Positions 1 through 5,533 of a stretch of 8,704 bases of DNA are shown piece after piece. A program made the translations under genes and the position numbers. Under the pieces are notes generated by a model. It had not been told where the DNA came from, did not search any database, and was given only the letters and a program-made list of their open reading frames with translations. Position 1 is the stretch's first letter; every line of letters starts with the position of its first letter. The DNA is from an uncultured Alphaproteobacteria bacterium (GTDB lineage Bacteria; Pseudomonadota; Alphaproteobacteria; RF32; CAG-239), in contig CALXTG010000198.1 in the NCBI GenBank assembly GCA_944391355.1, positions 1-8,704 of the forward strand. The letters are read 5' to 3'.

Positions 1-19
1 TGTAGAATGGAGTAAATGA

Positions 20-1441
20 TCTGATGTTAACGATATTGTGTATGCTAACGGCGGAGATGATACCGTAAATGCGGGTCTGGGAGATGATATTATTTTTGGC
101 GGTGACGGAAATGATGTCATCAATGCTTATCAGGGCAATGATATTTTAATCGGAGGCAAAGGAAATGACAGCTTAAACGGCGATGAAGGCGATGATATTT
201 ACGTTTGGAATCTTGGTGACGGCTTCGATACCATAAACGATTCATACGGACAAAATGTTATTCGTTTTGGTGAAGGTATCAGCTTTGCCGATTTAAGCTT
301 TGAACAAAAAGACAATAATTTTGAACGCGATTTATATATTTTTGTTAAAGGTGATAAAACTCAGGGTATGGTACTGCCGTATTTTCTTAATATGGATAGC
401 CGCCGTAATGTTACGTTGCAGTTTGCCGACGGTACGAGTTTTAATCTGGCCGAGGAAGGTTTAACCCTGAATATGAGCAGCGGACAAATCACACTGCAGG
501 GAACGCTCTATGATGATATCTTAATAGGCAATGATTTGGATAATGAAATTTCCGGCAGTAATGGAAATGATACATTGATTGGCGGCAAGGGAAATGACAT
601 CTTAAAAGGAAACGACGGTAATGATACTTACGTCTGGAATCTTGGTGACGGCTTCGATACCATAAACGATTCATACGGACAAAATGTTATTCGTTTTGGT
701 GAAGGTATCAGCTTTGCCGATTTAAGCTTTGAACAAAAAGATAATAATTTTGAACGTGATTTATATATTTTTGTTAAAGGTGATAAAACTCAGGGGATGG
801 TACTGCCGTATTTTATCAATTCTGCGGCCCATCGTAATTTTATCTTACAGTTTGCCGACGGTACGAGTTTTAATCTGGCCGAGGAAGGTTTAACCCTGAA
901 TATGAGCAGCGGACAAATCACACTGCAGGGAACGCTCTATGATGATGTCTTAATTGGCAATGATTTGGATAATACCATAAATGCTGCAGACGGCGACGAT
1001 GTTTATATTGGCGGCAAAGGTAATGATACCATTGAAGATCCAAGTGGAAACGATACCTATATTTGGAATTTGGGAGATGGCCTTGATTTGGTAAAAGATA
1101 TCACCGGAGAAGATAAAATTGTTTTTGGAAAAGGAATTACCCGGGACGATTTATCTTTTGAACAGGTCGGGAATGATTTGAAAATTTTGGTTAATGGCGA
1201 TAACTCTGCCGGCGTTCAGATTCAATATCATTTTGCTAATGAGATGTTTAAGGTAGAAAGTGTGGAATTTGCCGACGGCAGTATGTTGGATATCGGCAAT
1301 GCTGATCAGCTAATTCAAGCAATGAACAGCTTTAGCAGTAGTAATTCAGCTTCAACGGATACGCTGTCGGAGCCGATACAGGATGTTGGCGATATGTATA
1401 ATTTGGCTGTTAATAATGAATTAGCAAGAAAGACAGCCTGA
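20..1441 (+). CDS. RTX (haemolysin-type calcium-binding) repeat protein, C-terminal part, 5' end broken or lying in another frame
   Basis: This is a secreted calcium-binding RTX protein, or the last part of one. Numbering residues from the GTG at 38, glycine/aspartate nonapeptides of the form GGxGNDxLx occur at about 5-56, 155-200 and 298-343. Each block is followed by a haemolysin-related module of about 80 residues starting GDGFD and ending near FADGTSFNL. The frame opens at 20 after an in-frame TGA at 17-19. The only plausible start, GTG at 38, has no well-placed Shine-Dalgarno and lies inside an RTX motif, so this is probably the tail of a longer gene. Such proteins leave through type I (ABC/MFP/TolC) secretion using an uncleaved C-terminal signal; the Ser/Asn-rich tail after residue about 425, ending ELARKTA, fits. 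No secretion genes are visible. RTX identity is secure; substrate or activity is unknown, and no catalytic domain is present here. Confidence 0.85.
   Translation, partial: SDVNDIVYANGGDDTVNAGLGDDIIFGGDGNDVINAYQGNDILIGGKGNDSLNGDEGDDIYVWNLGDGFDTINDSYGQNVIRFGEGISFADLSFEQKDNNFERDLYIFVKGDKTQGMVLPYFLNMDSRRNVTLQFADGTSFNLAEEGLTLNMSSGQITLQGTLYDDILIGNDLDNEISGSNGNDTLIGGKGNDILKGNDGNDTYVWNLGDGFDTINDSYGQNVIRFGEGISFADLSFEQKDNNFERDLYIFVKGDKTQGMVLPYFINSAAHRNFILQFADGTSFNLAEEGLTLNMSSGQITLQGTLYDDVLIGNDLDNTINAADGDDVYIGGKGNDTIEDPSGNDTYIWNLGDGLDLVKDITGEDKIVFGKGITRDDLSFEQVGNDLKILVNGDNSAGVQIQYHFANEMFKVESVEFADGSMLDIGNADQLIQAMNSFSSSNSASTDTLSEPIQDVGDMYNLAVNNELARKTA
202..1390 (+). repeat. Three tandem 429-bp (143-codon) RTX repeat units
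   Basis: The TGGAAT landmark in the GNDTYVWN motif recurs at 206, 635 and 1064, exactly 429 bp apart. Copies 1 and 2 are near-identical: I count 4 synonymous differences over 202-385 versus 631-814, and 2 differences over about 125 bp downstream of the patch. The third unit keeps the period and fold but is much more diverged. One 33-bp patch (386-418 versus 815-847) differs at 15 positions inside the otherwise identical copies. The pattern indicates recent duplication of units 1 and 2. Confidence 0.9.
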
Positions 1442-1471
1442 TAATAAAATTCAAGTTAATCTGCATAAGTC

Positions 1472-1502
1472 AAAGGCCGCCGTAAATTCGGTGGCCTTTT
1501 TT
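1472..1502 (+). terminator. Rho-independent terminator after the RTX gene
   Basis: An 11-bp stem (1472-1482 paired with 1489-1499, one G-U) closes a 6-nt loop and runs into six T residues. It lies 31 bp after the RTX stop codon and ends that transcript before the oppositely oriented tRNA gene. Confidence 0.9.
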
Positions 1503-1522
1503 AGGGAAAACGTGTTATGACT

Positions 1523-1596
1523 GTTCGAAACCCGACATAAGATATAAAGAAAGACTTCTGTAACACAGAAGTCTTTCTTATTGGTGAGCGCGTCGG
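1523..1596. repeat. Direct repeat copy 1: duplicated tRNA-Lys 3' end plus terminator hairpin
   Basis: This segment matches 1717-1791 with only a few substitutions and one indel. Reading the minus strand it holds the last 15 nt of tRNA-Lys including CCA, then an 11-bp perfect hairpin (1550-1560 with 1566-1576), then a GTCGGGTTTCGAAC motif. The tRNA body is absent here, so this is a remnant and not a second tRNA gene. It resembles the footprint of an integration or duplication event at a tRNA 3' end. Confidence 0.8.
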
Positions 1597-1716
1597 ACGG
1601 CCGCTGAAAAATCTGCCGGAGACAGATATTTCAAGGAGACGCAATGAGACTTATTGTCGTCAGCAAGCGACAGCGTCGAGCCACGGCAATTAGTCGGAAT
1701 TGACCGAACCCGGCGG
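1597..1716. other. Structured 120-bp spacer between the tRNA-end repeats, with a 19-codon micro-ORF
   Basis: Short inverted repeats follow one another: TGTCG/CGACA (1655-1659 and 1668-1672), CAATT/AATTG (1687-1691 and 1698-1702), and CGAACCC/GGGTTCG (1705-1711 and 1715-1721). A micro-ORF runs from ATG 1644 to TGA 1701-1703 (MRLIVVSKRQRRATAISRN), with AAGGAG at 1633-1638 and 5-nt spacing. The peptide is very basic, but translation is not supported by anything except the ribosome site. The segment may be a short repetitive palindromic element of this genome; I do not recognise its family. Confidence 0.4.
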
Positions 1717-1791
1717 GTTCGAAGCCCGACATAAGATATAAAAAAAAGACCTCTGCAACACAGAAGTCTTTCTTATTGGTGAGCGCGTCGG
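1717..1791. repeat. Direct repeat copy 2, overlapping the 3' end of tRNA-Lys
   Basis: Partner of 1523-1596. It contains the functional tRNA terminator and the last 15 nt of the tRNA. Its left edge, GTTCGAAGCCCGAC (1717-1730), is an inverted copy with one mismatch of the tRNA T-arm at 1787-1800. The whole 1717-1800 stretch can therefore fold with a 14-bp outer stem around the terminator hairpin. Confidence 0.8.
1741..1771 (-). terminator. Rho-independent terminator of tRNA-Lys
   Basis: On the minus strand an 11-bp stem (1771-1761 with 1755-1745) with a 5-nt loop is followed by a run of T. The single mismatch on the plus strand (C1751/A1765) becomes a G-U wobble in minus-strand RNA, which supports this orientation. 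It lies just after the encoded CCA of the tRNA. Confidence 0.8.
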
Positions 1792-1852
1792 GATTCGAAC
1801 CCGAGACCCTTTGATTAAAAGTCAAATGCTCTACCAGCTGAGCTACGCACCC
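1777..1852 (-). tRNA. tRNA-Lys (anticodon UUU), CCA encoded
   Basis: The reverse complement folds as a 76-nt cloverleaf starting GGGTGCG and ending CGCGCTC-A-CCA, so the CCA tail is in the gene. The D-arm contains AGCTCAGCTGGTAGAGC. The anticodon stem TTTGA/TCAAA holds the loop CTTTTAA with anticodon TTT, which reads AAA and AAG lysine codons. The T-arm is TCGGG-TTCGAAT-CCCGA. The acceptor stem has two G-U pairs. A strong promoter lies at 1870-1898 and a terminator at 1741-1771, so it is a monocistronic unit convergent with the RTX gene. Confidence 0.97.
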
Positions 1853-1869
1853 TTACATCAACGAGACAT

Positions 1870-1898
1870 TGTATAGTTTATAAAAAAAACGAAGTCAA
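1870..1898 (-). promoter_or_regulatory. Sigma70 promoter of tRNA-Lys
   Basis: Minus strand: -35 TTGACT (1898-1893), 17-bp spacer, -10 TATACA (1875-1870). Predicted start is near 1863, giving a leader of about 10 nt before the tRNA. Directly upstream of the -35 lie A/T tracts that could act as an UP element, a common arrangement for stable RNA genes. Confidence 0.8.
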
Positions 1899-1932
1899 CA
1901 AAAAAAATCAAAAAAGTTAAAAAAATTAAAAT
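1899..1932. promoter_or_regulatory. Phased A-tracts between divergent promoters
   Basis: A-runs at about 1900-1907, 1910-1915, 1919-1925 and 1928-1931 have centres roughly 9-10 bp apart, the spacing that gives intrinsic DNA bending. They sit upstream of the tRNA-Lys -35 and also upstream of the gene at 2009, so they may serve as an UP element or as a site for a nucleoid protein. Confidence 0.4.
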
Positions 1933-1942
1933 TGTTCTGTAT

Positions 1943-1969
1943 TTGTTAATAATTATATGTTACTATCCT
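1943..1969 (+). promoter_or_regulatory. Possible promoter of the 108-aa hypothetical gene
   Basis: TTGTTA (1943-1948) and TATCCT (1964-1969) are separated by 15 bp, short of the ideal 17. The surrounding DNA is very AT-rich and other pairings are possible, for example TTGTTC at 1933 with TATATG at 1954. A promoter is expected here because the only upstream gene points the other way. Confidence 0.3.
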
Positions 1970-2008
1970 TATAAATTTCAATTAATCCCAATGTTGTAGA
2001 GGATAAAT

Positions 2009-2335
2009 ATGGTAAATGATGTTAATGCCGAAGAAGAAGGCCGTTATGATATTCTTCAAAACGCTTTAGGTGAAATCCTGATTATCATTAAATACCGGGA
2101 AGGCGGCCCTGAAAATCCCCGTTTGATTTATGACGGAGGCGATTCGGCGTTGTTATACCGCAGCCGCGAAAGCGCGGTTACGCTTGATGCCATCAATGAA
2201 AAAGCCCGTCAGCCGTTGAAATCGGTAGATGAGGTTTATCTGGTAGAGGTCGAAGGTAATGAGGTCGCCCGTGATTATAAAGTTCCGGTACGCATTGTTC
2301 GCAGCCTTGAAGCTTTAATGGTTGCCGCCCGTTAA
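2009..2335 (+). CDS. Conserved-looking small acidic protein of unknown function (108 aa)
   Basis: I do not recognise the family. The protein is soluble and acidic, with no signal peptide, membrane segment or cysteine. It appears to be mixed alpha/beta: a strand-rich first half (EILIIIKYREG, LIYDGGDSALLYR), a helix near residues 57-68 (LDAINEKARQPL), a strand VYLVEVEG, and a C-terminal helix (IVRSLEALMVAAR). The LIYDGGDSALLYR section looks like a compact beta hairpin. ATG 2009 is preceded by AGAGGA (1998-2003) at good spacing, so the start is well supported. Codon use matches the neighbours. It is a single-gene unit, with its own likely promoter and the terminator at 2362-2390, placed where nuoK would normally precede nuoL. 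That position suggests insertion or rearrangement, not a role in complex I. Confidence 0.8.
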   Translation: MVNDVNAEEEGRYDILQNALGEILIIIKYREGGPENPRLIYDGGDSALLYRSRESAVTLDAINEKARQPLKSVDEVYLVEVEGNEVARDYKVPVRIVRSLEALMVAAR

Positions 2336-2361
2336 TCGGCACTTATACACAGCAGAATTCA

Positions 2362-2390
2362 AATAAGGGCTTTTAATGCCCTTATTTTTT
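2362..2390 (+). terminator. Rho-independent terminator after the 108-aa gene
   Basis: A 9-bp perfect stem (AATAAGGGC at 2362-2370 with GCCCTTATT at 2378-2386) and a 7-nt loop lead into a T-run ending at 2390. It lies 27 bp after the stop codon and separates this gene from the nuo block. Confidence 0.9.
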
Positions 2391-2418
2391 GTTATATTAA
2401 TGCTGTCTTAATTATGGT
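2389..2418 (+). promoter_or_regulatory. Possible promoter of the nuoL-nuoM-nuoN-birA-rnj block
   Basis: TTGTTA (2389-2394), an 18-bp spacer and TATGGT (2413-2418) lie between the upstream terminator and ATG 2427. A start near 2425 would give an almost leaderless mRNA, which would fit the lack of a clear Shine-Dalgarno before the first gene. The boxes are only fair matches; some promoter is needed here unless the terminator is leaky. Confidence 0.3.
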
Positions 2419-2426
2419 AAAGTTAA

Positions 2427-4097
2427 ATGATTTTTAATACCTTTGTTTATCTGCTGGCCGCCGGATTGTTTCTGATGTTTCTGCCGAAACCTCAGCATAC
2501 GCGTTGGACGGCCTTTTTGATCTTTATGTTTTTGGCTTGGTTGTTTGTAACCTTTCTCGAACATAGTCTGCACCGGGATGCCCAAAGTCTGGTTTACCAT
2601 TGGATAAGGTATAAAAATTTTCATCTGACGCTCAGTTTATCCAGTAATTTTTATAATTATTACTTTTTGCTGCCTGTTTTTATGGTGTCTTTGTTGGCAG
2701 CATTCAGCAATATTTTTTATCCTTTTGAAAATCAAAGATTATCTCTTGTGGCGTTGATTATCTTGAATCTTGCTGCTTTTATTTTGCTGATTGCCAGCCA
2801 AAATACCTTGCAATTGTTAATAAGTTCGTCCGCAATCGGAATTATCGGCTTTTATGTGATTAACGATTTTGAAGCCCGGCAGAAATATATGTATTATAAT
2901 TTACTGGCCGATATGGGGCTTCTGACGGTTTTTGCTGTTTTATACGGACGCCTCGGCAGTATTGAGCTGTCTGAACTCAAGCGTTTTGGCGCGGACGGGG
3001 TTTATCTGAATTTTATTCCTTTGCTGCTGTTGTTCAGCGTTTTCGTGAAATCCGGATTATTTATGTTTCAGGATCTGTTTTCAAACTGGCGGCAGTTAAA
3101 TTTTAACCGGATGATGCTGGCTTCTTTTTGTTTGTCGCCAATCAGCAGTATTGCGATTCTAAGCAAAACCAATGTTATTTTGCAGTTTTCTCCCTATTCC
3201 CGGTCGCTGATGGCGCTGTTTGCCGTTGCGACTCTGATTTGGGGCTTTTTCGGGGCTTTAAGCAAAGATAATATCCGCGCTAAGGCCATGTATCTCAACA
3301 TGATGATGTATGGTTTCTTTTTCGGTTTATTGTCGTCTACCGTCGGGCAGGTCGATGATAATTATCCGTTTTTGCTGTTGGCTCTTTATTTGGTAAATGC
3401 TTCTTTATCGCTGGTTAATCTGGCGGCGTCGAATGAAACCGATATTTCCAAAATGGGCGGTTTTATCCGCTCTCTGAAAATAACTTTTTTATTGAGCTTG
3501 CTGATTGTCTTCGCCGATATCCAAACCGTTCTGACGGTTGCCCGTCCGTCTGTCCGCTATTGGGTATGGATGTTTTTGGGATTGCAGCTGCTGGCTTTGG
3601 GGCAGATTTACCGGGAAATTTATTTTACCAAAATCCGGGCCGATGAAAGAGTCTGGGCCTTGCTGCGTAATCCGAACGGGTTGGTTATGTTTGTACTGGC
3701 CGCCGTGTCCGGCGTTATAATTTACGGCACTTACCGGGGCGGATATTTACCCGCTGCCGTTTTTGCGTTTTTTATTCTGGCTATGCTTGCCGCTCCTTTC
3801 CGAGCAGTCAGCCGTCTTTACGGAAACGAGACTGTGCAGGACGGAGATTTTCTGAATCGGATTTATGAAAATTTGTTAATCGCGCCGATAAAAATTATCG
3901 GTCGTGTCTTGTGGCTGACGGTCGATTTTTTACTGATAGAGCGGACAATTTTAGCTTCTTTGTCTCATTTTACCGGTTTCCTCGTTGCTGTTTCTCGGCG
4001 GATTCAGGCCTATGGCTGGATAAGCTATCTTCTGTTGAGCGCGGCCGGTTTGGCGGTTATGCTTTACTGGGGAATTAACGGAGGTTTTCATGGTTAA
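2427..4097 (+). CDS. nuoL: NuoL-like antiporter subunit of complex I, highly diverged
   Basis: In respiratory complex I (NADH:quinone oxidoreductase) NuoL is the distal proton-translocating subunit of the membrane arm. This protein is hydrophobic throughout, with about 14-15 membrane segments, and is 556 aa long against roughly 600-plus usually. Recognisable landmarks are LLADMGLL (159-166, matching the TM5-6 Asp region), FVKSGLF (206-212, retaining the TM7 lysine as K208), NETDISKMGGF (336-346), and the C-terminal amphipathic region NRIYENLLIAP (477-487) followed by a final membrane helix, as in the NuoL lateral helix. Lost by my alignment: the TM5 glutamate (S135 here), the PTPVSALIHAATM motif, the two histidines and lysine of HAFFKALLF (L/L/N324), and the PPFAGFFSKD loop. 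ATG 2427 has only a weak ribosome site. It overlaps nuoM by 8 bp. Identity as a NuoL homologue is likely; normal proton pumping is doubtful. Confidence 0.75.
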   Translation: MIFNTFVYLLAAGLFLMFLPKPQHTRWTAFLIFMFLAWLFVTFLEHSLHRDAQSLVYHWIRYKNFHLTLSLSSNFYNYYFLLPVFMVSLLAAFSNIFYPFENQRLSLVALIILNLAAFILLIASQNTLQLLISSSAIGIIGFYVINDFEARQKYMYYNLLADMGLLTVFAVLYGRLGSIELSELKRFGADGVYLNFIPLLLLFSVFVKSGLFMFQDLFSNWRQLNFNRMMLASFCLSPISSIAILSKTNVILQFSPYSRSLMALFAVATLIWGFFGALSKDNIRAKAMYLNMMMYGFFFGLLSSTVGQVDDNYPFLLLALYLVNASLSLVNLAASNETDISKMGGFIRSLKITFLLSLLIVFADIQTVLTVARPSVRYWVWMFLGLQLLALGQIYREIYFTKIRADERVWALLRNPNGLVMFVLAAVSGVIIYGTYRGGYLPAAVFAFFILAMLAAPFRAVSRLYGNETVQDGDFLNRIYENLLIAPIKIIGRVLWLTVDFLLIERTILASLSHFTGFLVAVSRRIQAYGWISYLLLSAAGLAVMLYWGINGGFHG

Positions 4098-5523
4098 TAT
4101 TTTGTCCCTGCTTTCGACCGTCATCATCGTTCCGTTTGTTGGCATGATTTTTGCGCTGATGGCCAAAGATGACGATGAAACCTCCCGATATAATGTTTTC
4201 AATGTCGGAATTTTTACGGTGATCGTAAACCTGGTTCTAATTTGGCGTGTTTTCTGGATTGTGAATGTTTCTCAGCCGGGATTGCAGCTGATTGAAAAGT
4301 TTAATTGGCTGGAAACGCCGAATATTGATATTATTTTTGGCATAGATGTCTTTTCGTTGCTGTTGATCGGGGCTGTGCACCTGGCTTTTCTTATTGTCAT
4401 GGTCGGCGTGCGGAATTCACCGTTTCATCCTAAGTCGATGATGGTTTTTGCCCTGATGTTCCTCGGCAGTATTACCGGGTTTTTCATTGCCGCCGATATT
4501 TTTTCTTTCTATATTTTCTTCGAAGCGATGCTTCTGCCGCTTTATATGTTAATCGGCAAATTCGGTGATATCAAAAAACCGCAGTCCTTATATCGTTTCT
4601 TTCTCTATAATCTTCTGGGTGCCGTAATAATGTTTGTTGCGGTCGTGATGATTTTTGATTTTCAGAGCGGGATGGAACTGAGCCGGGTACGCGCGCTCCC
4701 GATGCAGACGCCGGTACAATATTTCATCTGGGGAGCCGTATTTGTTTCTTTTCTGTTCCGCATTCCGGTCTGGCCTTTTCATTATTGGATCTCGGTTATC
4801 GGTTCCGGGGTTAAAAATCCGCTGGTATTTTTGGTCGTCAATCTGCTGCCGTTGACGGGGGTATACGGCTTTGTCCGTTTTCTGCCGCAAACTTTGCCGG
4901 ACGGAGCGGCATATTATATTTTGGCGCTGGAAATCATCAGTGTCGTTACCATGCTGTTTATTGCGCTGATTGCCTTTATTAATAAAGATTTTCAGTACAA
5001 GATGTTTGCCTATTTAACGGTTTATTACATTATGTACCTGCTGGGCGTATTGTCCCGGACGGAACTGATTCTGTTTAATATCGGCTTTTCATTTTTCAGT
5101 TTTCTGATAATTGTTGCAATGTTGGAAGTTGTCTCGCAATATATTCATTTCCAGCAGGAAAACTTGGATATCGGCTGCGAGGGGCTGCTCTGCGCGACTC
5201 CCAGATTGTCTTTTATTTATTCCTTTTTCATTTTGGCGGCCGTCGGCTTGCCTTTATCATCGCTGTTTATGAATAATTTTTTACTTTTGGCAGATTTGCT
5301 GGCATTTAATCTGCGTATGGGGCTGGTTGTCGTCTTTTCGCTGATTCTGCTGGCCGGAACTCTGCTGGGAACGCTCTATCGCCTCAAGGATCGCAGCAAA
5401 TTCTGCGCCGATCAAACCTGCGCGCAGGATATTTCGACGCCGGTCTTTGCTTTCGGTTTATTTGTGGTTTTTGTTCTGCTAATGTCGTTTATCCGCCCGC
5501 TGTGGTTTGTTGTCGGGGTGTAG
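4090..5523 (+). CDS. nuoM: NuoM-like antiporter subunit of complex I, diverged
   Basis: NuoM is the middle antiporter-like subunit of the complex I membrane arm. This 477-aa protein is close to the usual length, with about 13-14 membrane segments. Clear family motifs are FYIFFEAMLLPLYMLIGKFG (140-159, with the essential TM5 glutamate as E145), VWPFHYW (227-233), TGVYGFVRF (256-264) and VGLPLSS (385-391). Other channel positions differ from the norm by my alignment: the TM7 lysine is R224, the TM8 lysine is L255, the AYSSISHMGF histidine is Y313, the LSHG histidine is F333, and the glutamate of GFVGEF is N396. Two C-X4-C pairs (C363/C368 and C439/C444) lie in loops. ATG 4090 has GGAGG at 4080-4084 and lies within the end of nuoL, so translation is probably coupled. 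Family assignment is firm; activity is uncertain. Confidence 0.88.
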   Translation: MVNILSLLSTVIIVPFVGMIFALMAKDDDETSRYNVFNVGIFTVIVNLVLIWRVFWIVNVSQPGLQLIEKFNWLETPNIDIIFGIDVFSLLLIGAVHLAFLIVMVGVRNSPFHPKSMMVFALMFLGSITGFFIAADIFSFYIFFEAMLLPLYMLIGKFGDIKKPQSLYRFFLYNLLGAVIMFVAVVMIFDFQSGMELSRVRALPMQTPVQYFIWGAVFVSFLFRIPVWPFHYWISVIGSGVKNPLVFLVVNLLPLTGVYGFVRFLPQTLPDGAAYYILALEIISVVTMLFIALIAFINKDFQYKMFAYLTVYYIMYLLGVLSRTELILFNIGFSFFSFLIIVAMLEVVSQYIHFQQENLDIGCEGLLCATPRLSFIYSFFILAAVGLPLSSLFMNNFLLLADLLAFNLRMGLVVVFSLILLAGTLLGTLYRLKDRSKFCADQTCAQDISTPVFAFGLFVVFVLLMSFIRPLWFVVGV

Positions 5524-5533
5524 GAGAGAAAAG

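Noticed and set aside
17..19. TGA read as tryptophan (recoded genetic code) to keep the RTX frame open
   Set aside because: The long genes here use TGG for Trp and contain no in-frame TGA, so a reassigned code is not supported.
489..674. Minus-strand open frame inside the RTX gene
   Set aside because: Shadow of the repetitive glycine/aspartate coding sequence; no ribosome site and unnatural composition rich in Arg, His and Tyr.
202..1390. CRISPR array or transposon from the regular repeats
   Set aside because: The repeats are coding, in frame and match RTX modules with a 143-codon period; there are no spacers or transposase.
1631..1825. Open frame on the minus strand of 64 codons (contains RVSGSNPDALT)
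   Set aside because: It runs through the tRNA-Lys gene and the repeat; this peptide pattern is the usual false translation of a tRNA 3' half.
2412..2624. Minus-strand open frame over the start of nuoL
   Set aside because: Antisense shadow of a hydrophobic coding region; no family resemblance.
3538..3720. Plus-strand 60-codon frame inside nuoL
   Set aside because: Out-of-frame overlap with nuoL, no ribosome site.
4588..4890. Minus-strand 100-codon open frame within nuoM
   Set aside because: Highly basic and polar antisense of membrane segments, with no start signals; nuoM in the plus strand explains the sequence.
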